From positions 20,375,932 to 20,439,931 of the forward strand of contig NC_081412.1 in assembly GCF_030272615.1 (NCBI RefSeq): a stretch of 64,000 nt of DNA, written 5' to 3'. Shown in pieces: positions 48,594-61,162 of this stretch (the stretch's first letter is position 1; each line of letters starts with the position of its first letter). The stretch is from Cryptomeria japonica (taxonomy: Eukaryota > Streptophyta > Pinopsida > Cupressales > Cupressaceae). The position numbers and the translations under genes are program-made. The notes under the pieces were generated by a model. That model was not told the DNA's origin. It worked only from the letters and a program-made list of their open reading frames with translations, and did no database searches.

Positions 48594-51571
48594 ATGGCTG
48601 CAGTAGCAACTTGTCAAATTTCAGAGAATGAGAAATTGGTGGATCGAAGTTGTCAAATTTCAGAGGATGAGAAATCGGTGGATCGAAGGATGGGCAAATA
48701 TCATGCCAATGTTTGGCACGACGATTTCCTCCAATCCCTTTCATCGCCATATGGGGTATGTGGGTGTCTCTCTTTAATTCTTTAATTTGCTCATTCATTC
48801 ATTCATTTATGTGGGTTCTGTTTTGATTTATCTGCAACCTCAATCTTCATTGTTCTGTTTTGACTTAACCTGTTTAATTGTTGATCAACAGGAAGCTTCA
48901 TACCGTGAGAGGGTGGAGAGCTTGATTGAGCAGATCAAGGAAAACGCATTCAATCCTCTGCTTGGAGACGGAGAAATATGTCCCTCCTCTTCTGACATAC
49001 TTCAGAGATTCTTCATAGTTGACGCTGTGCAACGATTAGGAATTCATCGATATTTTGAAAAAGAAATCAAGGCGCTTCTTGATTATACATACAAGTACTG
49101 CCCGCGCGCCTTCCATTTTTCCATTCTTTTCTCTTACTTGCCGATTTCATTTGATTACTGATTATATCTCTTTAAACAGGTATTGGAATGCAAATGGTAT
49201 TTCATGGGGGAGTCAAAATTCCACTGCAGATCTCCGCTCTACCGCTTTGGGATTTCGAATTCTTCGCCTCAATGGATATCATGTATCTCCAGGTTTCTAT
49301 TTTAAACTTTGCTGTTTCAATTCTAACAATAGCTATCGATTTAATCAGATCACAAGTATTCTGAAATAAATTAACATTTAACAATATTTTGTTTTGATCC
49401 AAGCAGAGGTATTTAGAAATTTTCAAGATGAAAATGGACAGTTCGTTTTGACGCCATCGGTTGAAGAAGGCAACAATGAAATAAGAAGTGTGTTGAGTTT
49501 ATATCAAGCTGCAGAGATTTGTTTTCCAGGAGAAACAATTCTGAGAGAGGCTAAATCATTTGCCTCTCGATACCTTCAACAAACACTTGGACAGAGCCAC
49601 GAGAAAAGCCAGCTTTTGACAGAGGCAAGTACTGCATTCAATTTTAATCATTAAGTTACTATTTTATTCCACAGTATTGATTTAACAAGTGGTCCATTTC
49701 ATTAAAATGTGCAGGTTGATTACTTTCTGAAATTTTCTTGGAGATCCAGAAATCCACGATGGGAAGCATGGAGCTCCATACAAATATTTAGACAAGATGT
49801 TGATTCTTGGATGTCAATGGAGGGCGTTTATAAGTGAGTACATCAATATTTTCTCTTCTAAACACATTTTTTTAAGGTACCTGAAATGTGAAGATTCATC
49901 TGTTTTGTTTTGAATATGTTAAATCTTCTTGGATTAGATAGAACTCAAATTGAAAATATTCTACTTTTACTAACGTATTTTATTGTTCATGAAGTCAATT
50001 TTGAGTGTGATCTCAATAGCTATAGACAAGAGAGGATGAAAATATGAGCTAACTTATTTTATTTGAACATGATGTTTTCTTTCAGGATTCCAAATGAGAT
50101 TTGTCAAAATATTTTGGAAGCGGCAATATTAGATTTCAACATAATACAAGCTCAACATCAGATTGAGCTCAAAATTATATCCAAGTAATATATCTACAAT
50201 GAAAATTGTGTTAACTAAATAAAATAGTTTATCATGTCATTTAGAGTACTTGTGATATTAATTATATTGGAATAACGTGTATGTGGTGATATAATGTGTA
50301 GATGGTGGACTGAAGCAAGTGTAAACAAGCTTAATTTCTTTCGACACCGACATGTGGAGTATTATCTTGCATATGCCTGTGGATTGTATGAACATGAATT
50401 CTCTCTAACTCGAGTTGGATATGCTAAGCTCGGTACCATAATTACAGTCATTGATGACATTTTTGACACTTATGGAACCTATGATGAGCTTATACATTTT
50501 AAGGAAGCTGTGATCAAGTAAGTATAGTGTTTTCTATTAATTTGTGGAGCATCATATTGGGAATCATAAATATTATTTGATTATCATTTTTCTTTAACAA
50601 AATAACTAATTTTCTTTCATTTCATGCTTACTCAGTTGGGATATGTCTATGATGGATCGTTTTCCCAAATTTATGCGAATTTGTTTGCAATTTACTCATG
50701 AAACATACATGGAATTAGTTGATGAAGTGGAGAAAATACATGGTCCACGTGCACGTAAGTGGATGCAAGAATATGTAAGTCACGAGATCAAATTTATCCA
50801 TCAAACATTTGATATTAAAATATATAAACAAATATCTTATTTTTGTGTAAAATACTTATAAATCTTACAATATATTTCATATATCTTCTATTGCAGTGGA
50901 CAAATCTTATTTTGGCAGAATTTAAAGATGCAGAATGGATTGCTACTGACTATCGCCCTACTTTGGATGAATATTTGAAGAATGCCCTCGACTCTTCAAC
51001 TGTACCCGTGGTCACACTATTTCCAATGCTTTTGATTAACACATCTCTTCCTGATGATATTCTAGAAAGAATCAAAAAAATTGAGCTTGATGTAATGCTG
51101 GGTTGTAGATTAATTGACGATTGCAAAGATTTCCAGGTATTTATCGACCAAACTTAGCTAGACCTATCTTACTATCCATGAATCATATATTTTAAAAATA
51201 AAAATCACATATATCCTTGTTCTAAATGAGCATATTTAATTTTGAAGGAACAACTTGAAAATGGAGAGAATGCTTCTTGGCTGGATTGTTACATAAGAGA
51301 TAACCCTGGAACCACAATGGAGCAAGCTTTGGAGCATGCGAGAATTCTCACCGAGTTACACATGGAACAATTAACCAAAGATTTTCTATTTTATGAGAAT
51401 GATATACCAACATGTTGCAAAAAGGTGTATTTTGATTGTATGTATAGATGGGTAGCTTTCTTATGGAGGGACATTGATGGGTTTTCAACTTCATTCAAGG
51501 GTACAAAGGATGACATAATGAAACTCTTGATCAATCCTATACATTTGATCTCTGATAAAAGAAATATGTAA
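48594..51571 (+). CDS. Terpene synthase, conifer TPS-d type, 10 exons, 610 aa
   Basis: Class I terpene synthase: ionises a prenyl diphosphate and cyclises it. Exons: 48594-48755, 48892-49094, 49180-49292, 49407-49624, 49715-49833, 50086-50184, 50302-50517, 50636-50774, 50897-51136, 51248-51571. Phases join without a stop to give 610 codons. Motifs: [11 protein letters not shown] at residues 31-41 (RR(x)8W), RHR at 319-321 (RxR), DDIFD at 356-360 (aspartate-rich metal site). The second metal motif starts at D497 and reads DDCKDFQEQ, where the consensus is (N/D)D..(S/T)...E. Only 30 residues precede RR(x)8W, with no obvious plastid transit peptide, which hints at a cytosolic (sesquiterpene) enzyme; product not predictable. 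Intron 4 has a GC donor. Ten exons match the gymnosperm mono/sesquiterpene synthase class. ATG at 48594 is the first in frame after the TATA box. Nothing in the reading frame suggests a pseudogene. Confidence 0.93.
48611..48688 (+). repeat. 39-bp in-frame tandem duplication in exon 1
   Basis: Units 48611-48649 and 48650-48688 differ at two or three bases and encode [13 protein letters not shown]-type then [12 protein letters not shown]-type repeats just before RR(x)8W. The broken upstream copy carries a single unit. Confidence 0.92.
49625..49714 (+). other. GC-AG intron 4 of the terpene synthase
   Basis: The donor reads GAG|GCAAGT and the acceptor TGTGCAG|GTT. Using the nearby GT instead (a|gtactg) would place a TGA directly after the junction, whereas the GC donor keeps LLTE|VDYF in frame. 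Confidence 0.8.
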
Positions 51572-53160
51572 AAAATCTAAATAAGGTTGACTCTATGCAT
51601 TGTTCTTTTTGAGATCCCAACTAAATAGACAAATATAAATGTTCTTAGGGCCCATATTAACCCTAGAGGATCCTCAATTATATCATAGGAAATTATTTTA
51701 GCATATTTTTTGATGTAGCATATATATAGATGCTTATATTTTCATCTATAAACGCACAAAATATAAACTTGTAGACATGATAATGTGTAGTTATACACCT
51801 TATTTCAAATTACTAGAATTGATATTTTGTAAATTAATGAATTTTTTTGTAATGGTTCTTAAATTATATCAAGAATATTTTGACAATTTTCAAAGATATT
51901 CATATGTGTTATTGAATGAAGTGTGTTATTATATCAATCAATCACAATTCCACTTATGTTAAAAGAGTGTATTTATAGAAAAACACTTTTTGAGAAATAA
52001 AGACAACATACTTTTTTAATTGTAAAAATGACAACTAAATTTACTCAAATGTTTTACTAAACCATCTAAATAAAATACTTCATAAACTAAAACAAAGACT
52101 ATTAACAAATTTTACAATTTATTTTATAAAAAATATCTACTTAAGAAAGTATAAAATGTTCTAAACGTAACAAAGATGACCTACAAGATTCTAACCACAC
52201 TACAAGACTTGACTAGATACATATAAGGAGTTGATGTAGTTAATGTGAGAAAGTATGGGGAATGGAACTCAATTAAGTGCAATACACAAGACGTCTCAAA
52301 CATAAAGAAAAGTCGAAGAGTGTAGCTGCCAGTGCATGACCATCGTTTACAGATTTAATGTTTCAAGTTCTTTGAAGATTAAAACAAACCTCTTGTAGAC
52401 ATGGTCAACTTCTCAATCATAATGTTAAAAAAATCACTTTAAATTATTAAGAGAAATCTTATTATTAAGTCATGGTTTTGTTTTATTTTAAAAGGTTTCT
52501 TTAGGTTATTAGATACTATTATTTATTATTTAATAATATTTTATTATTTATAAGAAATATTCAAATTTGTATGTTATGGTAATATTATTTTTCATCAAAA
52601 TTAATTATTCAAGTTTTATTGAAAAAAATATGATGAAAAGAAGTTTTCTTTCTATATCATTTATGAAAAATATAATGGATTTTATAATTAGGGATTGTAT
52701 AACTAAATTGAAGCATTATGACAACCATTGTGGTAGGATTTCCAAATTTTCATGTCCAAGTCAAAAAACCAAATCAAAAGGTAAAAAGTGGCGAAATATT
52801 AAGTTTTTTGGATTATCAAGATTTTGATCATCATTGTGCCTTGGTTCATATAGTAGTTCCCCTAAATCTGACTTACCTTTCTATAGCATCATAAATTGTA
52901 ACAATATACAATTTATACCACTTTTTGTGCTCTTGCCTTAGTGTGACCCATTTTAGCTCTTATCCATGTTTGTTTTTGGCCTTTTACCTTGAAACTGAAG
53001 TCATTTTCTTGGATGGTGATTTGAATCCCTATCTCAAGTTGAGTGCACCCCATCTTTGGATTTGTCACCCTATTTTGGGTAGACAAGGTTCCCTTGTCCC
53101 CCTAGACAGGTCCCAAATTTGAAAATGTCTATGTGCACTTCCCACTAGTTGGTTTCATAT
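51572..53160. other. Terpene synthase 3' flank and AT-rich DNA
   Basis: AATAAG at about 51579 may serve as a weak polyadenylation signal. Frames at 51777-51962, 52567-52827 and 52925-53122 show no recognised motif. Confidence 0.4.
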
Positions 53161-53566
53161 CTTTGACCATTAGAGTTAAGCCTAATCAAGAAAATGCCTT
53201 GAGAACACTATATAAGAACAGTCTTCTAGTTCATTTTCACATCCACTATATTCAATTCACATCCACCTTCAAGCACTACAATCTTCAAGCATCAAGGTGA
53301 CATTTCATCCCACCATATTATTTAGAAATTCTTCAAGATCTAGACATCATGGAGCAAAACATTATGTCAATATTCATGTAAGAATATGTTTGTGTTTGAT
53401 TTCCTATTGAGGATGAAGTGATTGGATTCTAGGAAGAAGCCCTACCTTAAAAATAGGTCTTAGAATCAATAAGAGGAGTTGAAACTCCCTTTAATCATCA
53501 TGATACACAGACTGTTTTAAAAAAAATAAGAGATGAATCTCTTCTTAAGACTCCCCCTAGAATTAA
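53161..53566 (+). mobile_element. LTR-like promoter remnant
   Basis: TATATAAG at 53209-53216 is preceded by gttaagcctaat...aaaatgccttg, shared with 37731-37770. Pyrimidine-rich leader-like DNA follows. The ends of the element are not visible. Confidence 0.35.
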
Positions 53567-55102
53567 TGTAAGGAATTTAAGTAGCGGAACAACTTCCTAC
53601 ACTAACCTTGAGAGGAGGGTAATGCAAAAACTTTTCCAGATCTTTACAATAGTTGCAGAAAATAGAAATGGATATGATGCACATCAAAAGGGGCACAATG
53701 CTCAAAAGACAAGTTCAAATGTTAGTAGATTAGTCACAACCAAAATGAAACACAAATGAGCTTAAAAACCTTAAGATGCATATCAAGAGAGACATAAAGC
53801 ACACAATAAAGAACATACATAGATGAAAAAGGGAAAGAAAACCCCCCAAGATGCTCTACAAAACGCTCATAGATTTTCCTCCCTTGTTCCTCTTCTCTCC
53901 AAGTCCCCCATGAGTGTATCTCTTAGATTTTAGCACTATCCATGGATGTCATATGAAGATTCAAGATGGTTGTGAAAATGAAAACAAATGCTTATGCAAG
54001 TGTAAATGACTTCCTATGAGAAAGCTCCTAATTAGTTTATGTAAATCTTAATATAATAGCAATGCAAATGCTTCTTAATGCTCTCTAAAATGACTATAAT
54101 TTTAATGCACAAAAGACTTTCAATCCTGAAAATGAAGAATAAGAGCTCTATTTATATGGGAAATAGGGCAATGGGTCGTCAAGATTGAGTAATCTTAACA
54201 AGGGCCAGGATTGAAAGTTAATCAATCCATGTGATGGCTTTCAACCCAATCCCATGATGACAAATGTCAACATGAGATGGCTTGAGAGGAGAGGGAAGAA
54301 GCATTAAATTTTTGAGATGACATGAAGGTTACCCTAGGAGGATTTTGTCAATCTTGAGCTAGTGAATAAAGCTTTTATCCAATGAATAATGCCTTTATCC
54401 AATGGATAAACTCTTGTGCAAGAGTTAATGGGGATAACCATGGTCAAAGCAATGAATGCTTGAAGAGACCCATGAGTTAAATGAAGGTTGAGTTAGAAGA
54501 AAATCCTCTAACCATGTGGGTGAGTTGAGTTAACCATTAATGTCTATGTAAGAGCCTTAAATGGTTATGTAAGAGCCATAAATAGTTTAGAAGACTCTGG
54601 GGGTTAACTTGTTGAAGGATAAAAATCCTTTAATGTGTTTCAAAGACTTTGGAGGCTTTGAGAAGTGGCTTCTCTTTTCTTAGGAATGTGACAATAATTA
54701 CGCGATGAATTAGGCTAAATTAAAATAGATTAAAAGAATCTAGAAGGGGTTTAGGAGGCAAGTGGGTTTGGTAGGTGAGAGAAAATAGGATTTTATTTAG
54801 AAATAAAATCTATTTGTTGTTGCAACTTGGATTTGTAGGAGAATGCAAGTGGGAGGGTTTTAGATATTTAAATGAGGAAAGGGGTTAATTTAAACAAATA
54901 TGCTTTATTCATTCAATTAATTGTTAGAGTATGGTTTAATGAATTTAATTTAAATAAAATGAATAATTTATTTAATTAATAGAAGAAGAGGTTTAAGATG
55001 AATTAATTAAATATCAATTTAATTAACTATTGACTGATGGTTAAATAATCAAATAAATACAAAATATTCATTTAATTAAGTGGACATATTTATGTGTCTA
55101 CA
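53567..55102 (-). mobile_element. Candidate 3' LTR of gypsy element G
   Basis: On the minus strand AAAGAGGGGCAAA (55103-55115) is a good polypurine tract followed at once by TGTAGACACATAAATATG. The plus-strand left end TGTAAGG at 53567 gives TGTA...TACA termini. ATATAAATAG near 54148-54157 (minus strand) is a TATA-like box. The interior would continue right and is cut by element F. No coding domain of G was recognised. Confidence 0.45.
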
Positions 55103-55115
55103 TTTGCCCCTCTTT

Positions 55116-55752
55116 GAGACGGTGCGGTTAATCGTCTCATTTCAAAGAAAGAAATATAGGTGTGAGAAATATGCCCCAGAAATGTTAATTTAGTGGGTGG
55201 TATGCCCCCTCGAGAGATGGGCCAAAAATATTTGAAAAAATCGGGCGATCTCTTGAAAAAGAGAAAGAAGTTGGGGGGAGGTAGAATAGAAGGAATTAGA
55301 AATAATGGTGAAATAATGGGAGAAGACAGAGTGAATACAGAGAAACGGAAAGCCTCAAAAGTACATGATGGTCATGGTGAAAATGTAGTGTTTGTGCTTT
55401 TGATTGATACTGTACAATTGATCAAAATTGGCTTGGACAATCTGGTGCAATCGGTTGAATTGCCCCTGTTGAGTCAAAGCGTGGCAGTTGATGTTAGTTG
55501 TTTGCTTGGACATGATAAAGTCTAAGTAGGTGAGTCAAATTTACCTATTGTGACAAACAATTGCTTGAATTGTCCATGAAGTCAAGGTATCTGAAACAAA
55601 ATACTCGTTCAGACTTAGACAATTGATGTAAATGTTTGTTTTGATTGTGTTTGATTGGTTGATCAATTGATAGGGTTTGCGTTGTAGGTTGTTTGTGGAG
55701 TTTGTTGGACTTGGAGTACCTATTGAGACTAGGCAATTGATGTAAATGCATG
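55116..55752. other. Interior of G left of F
   Basis: A 110-codon plus-strand frame at 55193-55525 has no recognisable motif. This DNA probably continues at 63701 on the other side of F. Confidence 0.35.
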
Positions 55753-56890
55753 TGTTAGGCCCAATATGGAAAGCTAATGTACTAAGAGGGGAGGGGTGAA
55801 TCAGTACTTCAAAACATTTCTTCAATAATAACTTTACTGTTATGCATAAACCGAATAGTGCAGTAACATAATATAAAGCTAAAACAAATAGATAACAATC
55901 ATACATGATTCACTCCATAACACATATATTTTGGTTACACAGAAACTCTTGGTTAGAGAGAAAAACTGTAGTGGGGATGGCACCCACAACTTCACTACTG
56001 CAATAATAAAGAGTGCTCGGTTAGAGCTACATGTTTAGCTATTTCTAATAGCTTACCCTATTAGGAGTAACAAGATCTGTTAGATCTACCTTGCTAAAGG
56101 ATTTTACAACACTTAAGCTAAATGTTGCACCTGGTTAGAGGCTTTACAATTTATAGACTTGATTAGAGTCTTTTACCCTGTTAAAGGTTTCTCTTACAAC
56201 ATCAAAATATTACAATAAATCATTACAAATATCTGCAACTTTACATCTAGAATGTTATAGTAGATTCTATGTGCTCAGAATAGATTACCTTACTTATAGC
56301 ATACCTCGGTAACCCATATAGTAACTTGGTAAACCCTTCTGTTTACTCTATTCTTCGACTATTCTCTGAAAACCTTCTCGGTGACCTCTATGTCTCTGTA
56401 ATAGTCTTCTTACACTCATGCACACACCTTTTTTATTCTTAACTCATGTTGTATAAATAGATCTCTTATGTCAGTGATTCATTCATTGCTTCAATCTTAC
56501 AAATATGTTTTATTGAATGAATAACCATGCAAGATATTTCATTGGTTAGATGGCTTCAAAATCATACACAATCTTTAAGTGCAATTTCCAATGTGATAAT
56601 GGTTAGATGTTCCTCGATCTTGTAACACATTTTCATATGTATGTCTAGGTTCAATGAATCTGGTAACACGTTTCACTCGGTGTGTAACAACTCAGTGTGT
56701 CATCTTTGCTGCTCGGTAGACATGAAATGATACTTGGTAGACAGCTCAGTGTATACTATGTTCTGAGACTACTTTCTTCAATAACCGACTAGACTGTACA
56801 TACCGACTGAATATCTCAATAGAGATAACCGACTAGAGTATATAGAATAACTTTGACATGAAACTAATGGCAACTTGATAAGTAGTAACA
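55753..56890 (-). repeat. 3' LTR of F
   Basis: About 95% alike with the right LTR by eye. Several differences fall on ctcggt motifs, as ctcagt or cttggt. Confidence 0.9.
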
Positions 56891-56902
56891 ATCTCCCCTT
56901 TT
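56891..56902 (-). promoter_or_regulatory. Polypurine tract of F
   Basis: The minus strand reads AAAAGGGGAGAT, touching the first base of the 3' LTR. Confidence 0.85.
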
Positions 56903-57280
56903 GACATTAGTTGAGATGTTTGACAAAAACTACTTTCAAAGTTACAGCTCAATAATCTATATACTTGCAAAATTTGACTTTACTGACAGTATATACAATA
57001 GTCAATAATATAATATATCCAGATATACTCCCCTTATTGATATACTTGTACAAAACTTCTGATTTTGCATGGTTGGTGATCAATGTTCTGTGTGTTGCTC
57101 TTGATCTTCGCTTACTATCCTATTCACTGCTCTTGGATACTCTGCTTGCTCTGCTCGGTATACCCCCCCTGTATACTATACTCCTTTTGTTTGATACTTT
57201 GAATACTACACTCCCCCAATACTGTATCACTCCTCTAATACTATATCATATCACTCCCCCTTTTTGACAAACATCAAAAC
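56903..57280. other. F spacer between second frame and 3' LTR
   Basis: Non-coding; it contains repeated ctcccc and tatactc stretches. No gene supported. Confidence 0.5.
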
Positions 57281-60200
57281 TTAATTACCATTCGGGGGTG
57301 GTAACTTGTCAAAAATGGATTTGTACTTGGTCTGTGCTTCGGTGAGAGCGACAAAGAGGGTATTATTTACACTGTCCATTAAATAATTGTGTGCTTGAAT
57401 ATCAACCAATAATGATATTAAGCCATCTAGAGTGCTTCCCTCTTGTGTAGTAGATAAGGAGGTGGCTCGGTTGATCTGTTCTTGGACGGATGAAAGATGA
57501 GGAAGGAATAATGTCTGAAGTGTCATTATGTCCATCCTAATCTTGTGTTCTTCATTTCTTAGGTCCAATTGTTGAGCCATGAGTTGTTGTAGCTTTGTAT
57601 AAAAATTCTGAACTGAATTTGGCTCTGTGGTCAACTTGCTTGAGAGATTGGTGATCTCTTTCTGAATTGCCTCTGTTTTATTCTTAATGTCTTTAATGAA
57701 TAAAGAAAATGTGCAGAGTTTTTGAAATAAATAAAGAATGTGCTTGAGTTGAGGAGTCAACTCAGCAATAAATTTGACAAGTTTAACTTTGCCAATAGCT
57801 ATAGCTTTTTGTACCTCTTCTATCATTTTTGCAGTGAGCTCCTTGCCTTTTAGCTTGCTTAAATATTCTGATGCATCTACTCCAGATGTCTCTATCTTTT
57901 TTAGGAGTTCATCTAGTTGAATGTGGATGGCGGCATCTGTTGATACTGTAGCTTCAACCTTCTGAAGTACCTTATTTTTCTTTTGAATTGCCATTTGTTT
58001 CTCTTGTTCGGCCTTTGCTTTGCATAGTTCACCGAAATCAATGAGTGCTTTCCCCTTTAATTTTGATATGTCTACATTGGGAAACACTATTGGTTTTGAC
58101 AAATCAACTTTAAAACTATGCTTTTTCATCTTCTTTTCTTTACCTTTCACCGATGGAACTAAGACAATGGCTTGTGAGGCTTGAAGACCCTCGGTAGGTT
58201 GCTCAGTAGAGGCAACACTTTGGTTAGTTTCTTTAGCCTCTGTAGAGTCCTTCGGTGTCTCGGTACTTGGTGTCTCAGTTGCAACATTCTCAATGCTAGA
58301 AGGTGCTTGAGATGTCTGTTCTTGAGTAGTACCTTCTCATGTTGTAGACTTGTGACCTTCGGTGCCTTGCTTTGTGTTATGAGGGGTTTTGGTTGAGACA
58401 GGTTGTTTGATCGGTGGATAAGGCTGAACTTGTTCCAAGACTGATTCACTAGATACAAGTTTTGGATATGCATTGCCTTCTATCATTTCCTGTTCCGGTG
58501 CCTCTGCATCCATGACATCTTCATCTATTTGAATGGTGTCAGCAGGGTCTTGCTCGGTGACATCAGGATCTTGCTCGATGACATCAACAATTTCAACTGT
58601 AGCTTGCTCACCGGCATCCTTGATTTTAAAGATTTCCTGCCACTTTGCTTTTGTCTCATTTTCTACTTCAATATACAACCCATTCATCAGTTTTAGGGCC
58701 CTTTGTTTGACAAGAAACTTTGAGTTGTAGGTTGTCAGATGTTCTTTTATTTCAGCTACTGACATGTTAGGAAATAGATGGACCAGACTTCTTTCTCTGG
58801 CTTGTTTCTCCGAGTCCATTGCATACTTCCACCTATTATCAATATGCAAATAAAGTTCATTCAGAAGTGACTTAGCTAGTTCCAATGGAGCTAACCAGAA
58901 TTTTAGAAGTGTGCAGATGACAGCTTCTTCAATTTGTCTCTTCTCATCATTATTTCTGGTTTCATACTTTACATATCTAAATGATCCAAATCCTCCATAT
59001 TATTTCAGATTAGTATAGAAGTTTTCAACACTATGTACATTTAACTTCTTGCTTTTGACAATCTGAAATTTGCTTGCATCCTCTGAATCGGTATCACTAG
59101 ACTCTTTTGCCAAAATGAGTCTCTGAGTAGATTTCTTGTAGGTCTTTGTTACCTTGGAAACAGTAACACTCTTTGTTTTCTTACTCGGTGAAGCTGCTGA
59201 TGCTCTAGTGTTAGGTCGCTTTGGAGGTGGAGTTGGTGAGGCCTTTGATGTGTCCTGTTTCTTTCTCTTCAACACTTTTCCCTTAGGCAATTCAATGCTC
59301 AGTGTTATAGCTACCTCTTGGGCTTCAGATTCCTCTTCGGTAATGGCAATGGTGCCTTTGACAGGTGTAGAGGAAGTGTCTTCTCCAAATTTCTCTAATA
59401 ATGCCTTTATCATTTTTGTTGCCTTTCTTGTAGCTTTGGGTACTACAATGCTCATCTTTACCTTTTCCTTCACTTCCTCATAGGTTCCATACCTCAGCTC
59501 AGTAGCATGTCTTGGCAATGTAAGAAATGCATCAATTTGTTGTTGTGTGATGTCAAAATCAATCTCATAACCCATCGGTGAAAAAGATTGAGTCCTTGGT
59601 TCCACAACATTCACATAACAGTAATCAGTGTCAACTTCAAAACATATGTCATTTTTGTACTTCTCCACTAGCTGGGGTGGAATCATGTACCTGTTATGCA
59701 TTTTCTCTTGAAATTTACTGAAGTAGTCATCCATGATATCATTGAAATTATCACCTAACTTCTTGATGAAGTCATTGATCTGATGGGTGATTGGTCGGTG
59801 CAGTTCCCAAACAACTTTATCGACTGATGGAAAGAATTTTTCAAAATAGAAAAACATGCATACAAGTAATGATCCAAACTTTAGTGTATTAGCCGAGTTG
59901 TTCTTCTTTGGCTTCTTGATGGTGTTCAGATTCTCAAACAGGTTCTTCAGCAACACCTCACATAGATCAATTTTCACTCCCTTTTTCACAATTTTGTATG
60001 CTAGGTCTACTGTTGCACAAGGTACACTGTTTTTCCTTGCTGATTGGAAGAAACAGTAACCTATAACTCTAATGGCAAATTTTAGTTCTTCATCTGTGAC
60101 ATTATTCAGTTTCAATCCTCTGCAATCTGATTCCACTTTGGTTAAATTGATCAATTCCTTCTGTGATATCATCTTTTGAGCTCGGGCATGATCATAAATG

Positions 60201-60616
60201 GGGTAACCGGTAATCAGATGAATGTTTTCCTTAGTAATCTTAAATGGTTGCTCTTCTAGCCACATGAAATCATCGTGAACTCTTCTTAGAACAAACTTGA
60301 CCCACTGGGGTTTGAACACACGGGGATAGGTTAGGGCTTCAGTCAATCCCTTGATCTTGATGTGCTCATACTTGGTCTTCAATTTACCATCGGTACATAG
60401 CTCATCATAGGTGTGTTTGATTTCAACATGACCGAGTTCTTCAACATGACATTTGGTAAATAATCTCACATCCTCGACTAACAACACTCTATCTGGAATG
60501 AGTGAAAAAGTGGTTTTGTCATCCAGTTCAGATGCAACTTTGGGAGTCAAAGAGTATTTTAGTGAGGGCTTCTCTACATTCTTGATAACAAAGGGATCTT
60601 GGATCTTAGGTGCCAT
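57281..60616 (-). pseudogene. F second frame, 1111 codons, unknown function
   Basis: From ATG 60616 a single frame runs to the stop at 57281-57283, broken only by TAA at 58998-59000 and TGA at 58337-58339. Residues 1-~380 look globular, with ITGYP at 135-139 after a WL-rich segment, a pattern recalling plant transposon-associated proteins, though I cannot assign a family. Residues ~420-510 are rich in K, S, T and P and may hold nuclear-localisation signals (KRKKQD, SKKTKS). An acidic segment lies near 680-760. Residues ~823-1111 are lysine/glutamate-rich with predicted coiled coils. No polymerase, protease, integrase or membrane segment is seen. A 450-bp non-coding leader precedes the ATG, so it may have been expressed from its own promoter or a spliced RNA. 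It could be a captured host gene or an env-position accessory gene. Confidence 0.75.
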
Positions 60617-61162
60617 TTTAGATTTCAGATAAAAGCTAACAAAGGATCCTTAGGGTTTCAGGATTTCAAATGACTGACGCTTTATACTTAGTAGATAATG
60701 GCAACTAGATATGATCAGTAAATCAGCTTAGTAATGTGTTGAGATTGATGTAAATACCTTGAATTTTCTTTGTGGGAGGTTTTGATCACCTTAGATTCTC
60801 TTTGCTCTTCTCTCTCGAAAACTTGGTAAGTGAAAATGACCGCGAAAATGCTTTTAAGTACACATTATTCCTTATCAGGCTTCGTGCAGGTTAGGTCAAA
60901 AACATTAAATGCACTCGGTTCCACTTAACTTTCTTTCCTTTTTCTTCTTTAACCGAGTAACCAAACTTCATTCACTGACTAGACAGGTTTCCTGTATACA
61001 CCAACTTGACAGTTTTCCTGTATAGTGCTTCAAAAGACTTTGATAGAATTTCAAACTTACTATTACATCTTAATTATGCAGGTTTTGAACTAAGTACATA
61101 ATAAAATAGGAACTGTTAAGATTTAGCCTTGAGAGAATGTAGTTCCTTCATACCTTTACCGA
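60617..61162 (-). other. Leader of the F second frame
   Basis: The minus strand lacks a long frame. It holds a purine-rich stretch (GAGAGAGAAGAGCAAAGAG near 60800) followed by a possible donor AAG|GTGATC and possible acceptors nearer the ATG, resembling a 5' leader with an intron. No TATA box is certain. Confidence 0.35.
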
